Below are positions 5,627 to 6,114 of a stretch of 6,114 nucleotides of DNA, piece after piece. How positions within the stretch are numbered: the first letter of the stretch is position 1; each line of letters begins with the position of its first letter. The notes beneath the pieces were generated by a model. The model was not told the origin of the DNA and ran no database searches. It was given only the letters and a program-made list of their open reading frames with translations. The DNA comes from Pseudomonadota bacterium (lineage in GTDB: Bacteria; Myxococcota_A; Polyangia; Haliangiales; Haliangiaceae). The stretch is taken from assembly GCA_023428295.1 (NCBI GenBank), contig JAEYYV010000130.1, positions 1 to 6,114 of the forward strand, read 5' to 3'. The position numbers were made by a program, and so were the translations under genes.

Positions 5627-6114
5627 ATGAAGTTGCCGCGATTTATGGGGCTCGTGGACCTCGCCGTCCTCGTCGTGGTGGTCGCTGCGATCCTCCTCCC
5701 TCCGCGCCCGATGCAGGCGAGCGACGTGGTGAAGGGCTCCGACGCCGACCGGTTCGCGCTGTCGCTCGCCGAGGCGCGGGTGGTGGCCGATCCGACCGAC
5801 GGCGCGAAGGTCGGCGAGCTGGCCGCGCGCCTGGGGAACGCGGGGTTCAAGGACTGGGCGATCGAGACCGCGGTCGATGGCGCCGAACGTACGAAGCAGT
5901 CCCCGACTCGCTGGCGCGCGCTGATGGCCGCGTCGGTCGCGTACGTCGATCGGCTCGATGTGCACCCGGCGCTCGAGTACATCGAGGCCGCGCTGGCCGC
6001 GTGCGAGAGCCACCGCGAGGCGTGCCCGCGCTGGGAGCAGATTCGGATGGAGCTGTACCGTTCGCACCTCGCGGCGGGCGTGGAGAGCGGCATCGACCCG
6101 CGCCGGGATCCGGT
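5627..6114 (+). CDS. Membrane-anchored helical (TPR-like) protein of unknown function, 3' truncated by window edge
   Basis: The frame opens with ATG at 5627 (in-frame TAG at 5612-5614 upstream) and stays open for 162 codons to the window end. Residues 1-6 are short and basic, residues ~8-25 are a hydrophobic transmembrane anchor (LVDLAVLVVVVAAILLPP), and the rest is predicted alpha-helical. The stretch GELAARLGNAGFKDWAIETA followed by SPTRWRALMAASVAYVDRL and HPALEYIEAALAAC has the alternating small and aromatic residues of TPR-like helix pairs, suggesting a protein-interaction domain outside the cytoplasm. Cys127 and Cys133 lie close together. There is no recognisable Shine-Dalgarno, so initiation may be leaderless or weak. 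It is divergent from the motor operon and may share its control region. I do not recognise a named family. The antisense Arg-rich frames over it are shadows. Confidence 0.78.
   Translation, partial: MKLPRFMGLVDLAVLVVVVAAILLPPRPMQASDVVKGSDADRFALSLAEARVVADPTDGAKVGELAARLGNAGFKDWAIETAVDGAERTKQSPTRWRALMAASVAYVDRLDVHPALEYIEAALAACESHREACPRWEQIRMELYRSHLAAGVESGIDPRRDP

Noticed and set aside
5555..6067. Two open frames of 160-170 codons on the minus strand at the right end
   Set aside because: They are Arg/Ser-rich shadows of the plus-strand frame that starts at 5627, which has a transmembrane anchor and plausible protein composition.

Overview
The window looks like a chromosomal segment of a high-GC member of the Myxococcota (formerly Deltaproteobacteria), probably a Polyangia-type lineage. 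The evidence is the strong G/C bias at third codon positions, the pairing of DUF4398-type proteins with an OmpA-domain lipoprotein, the many lipoprotein signals, and a TolQ/ExbB plus double TolR/ExbD cassette. This assignment is inferred from gene content and style, not from a marker gene.

Layout. Positions 1-1223 (+) hold the 3' end of a DUF4398-like gene, joined by an ATGA overlap to a lipoprotein with a DUF4398-like N-terminus, a coiled coil and a C-terminal OmpA peptidoglycan-binding domain. A tRNA-Pro(UGG) gene follows at 1277-1350 (+). A strong hairpin terminator at 1355-1390 separates these from a convergent four-gene operon on the minus strand (5389 down to 1414). In transcription order that operon encodes a MotA/TolQ/ExbB proton-channel protein, an ExbD/TolR protein of 167 aa, a second divergent ExbD/TolR protein of 202 aa, and a 703-aa lipoprotein with HEAT-like helical repeats and a central charged coiled coil. 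Upstream of it lies a 237-nt divergent intergenic region with three separate dyad-symmetric elements. A rightward membrane-anchored alpha-helical (TPR-like) gene then starts at 5627 and runs off the window.

Function. The minus-strand operon encodes the energised core of a proton-motive-force motor of the Tol/Exb/Mot/Agl superfamily. The ExbB protein keeps the two conserved threonines, and each ExbD keeps the single transmembrane aspartate. One TolQ-like plus two TolR-like proteins is also the composition of the myxobacterial AglR-AglQ-AglS gliding and sporulation motor, but the window shows no Glt protein and no TonB or TolA. The most distinctive point is the large HEAT-like lipoprotein in the same operon, a plausible envelope partner of the motor. 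The OmpA-type lipoprotein next door could anchor to peptidoglycan in the same envelope layer, but it is transcribed convergently and any link is inference.

The many other long open frames on both strands are shadows caused by high GC and were not annotated.
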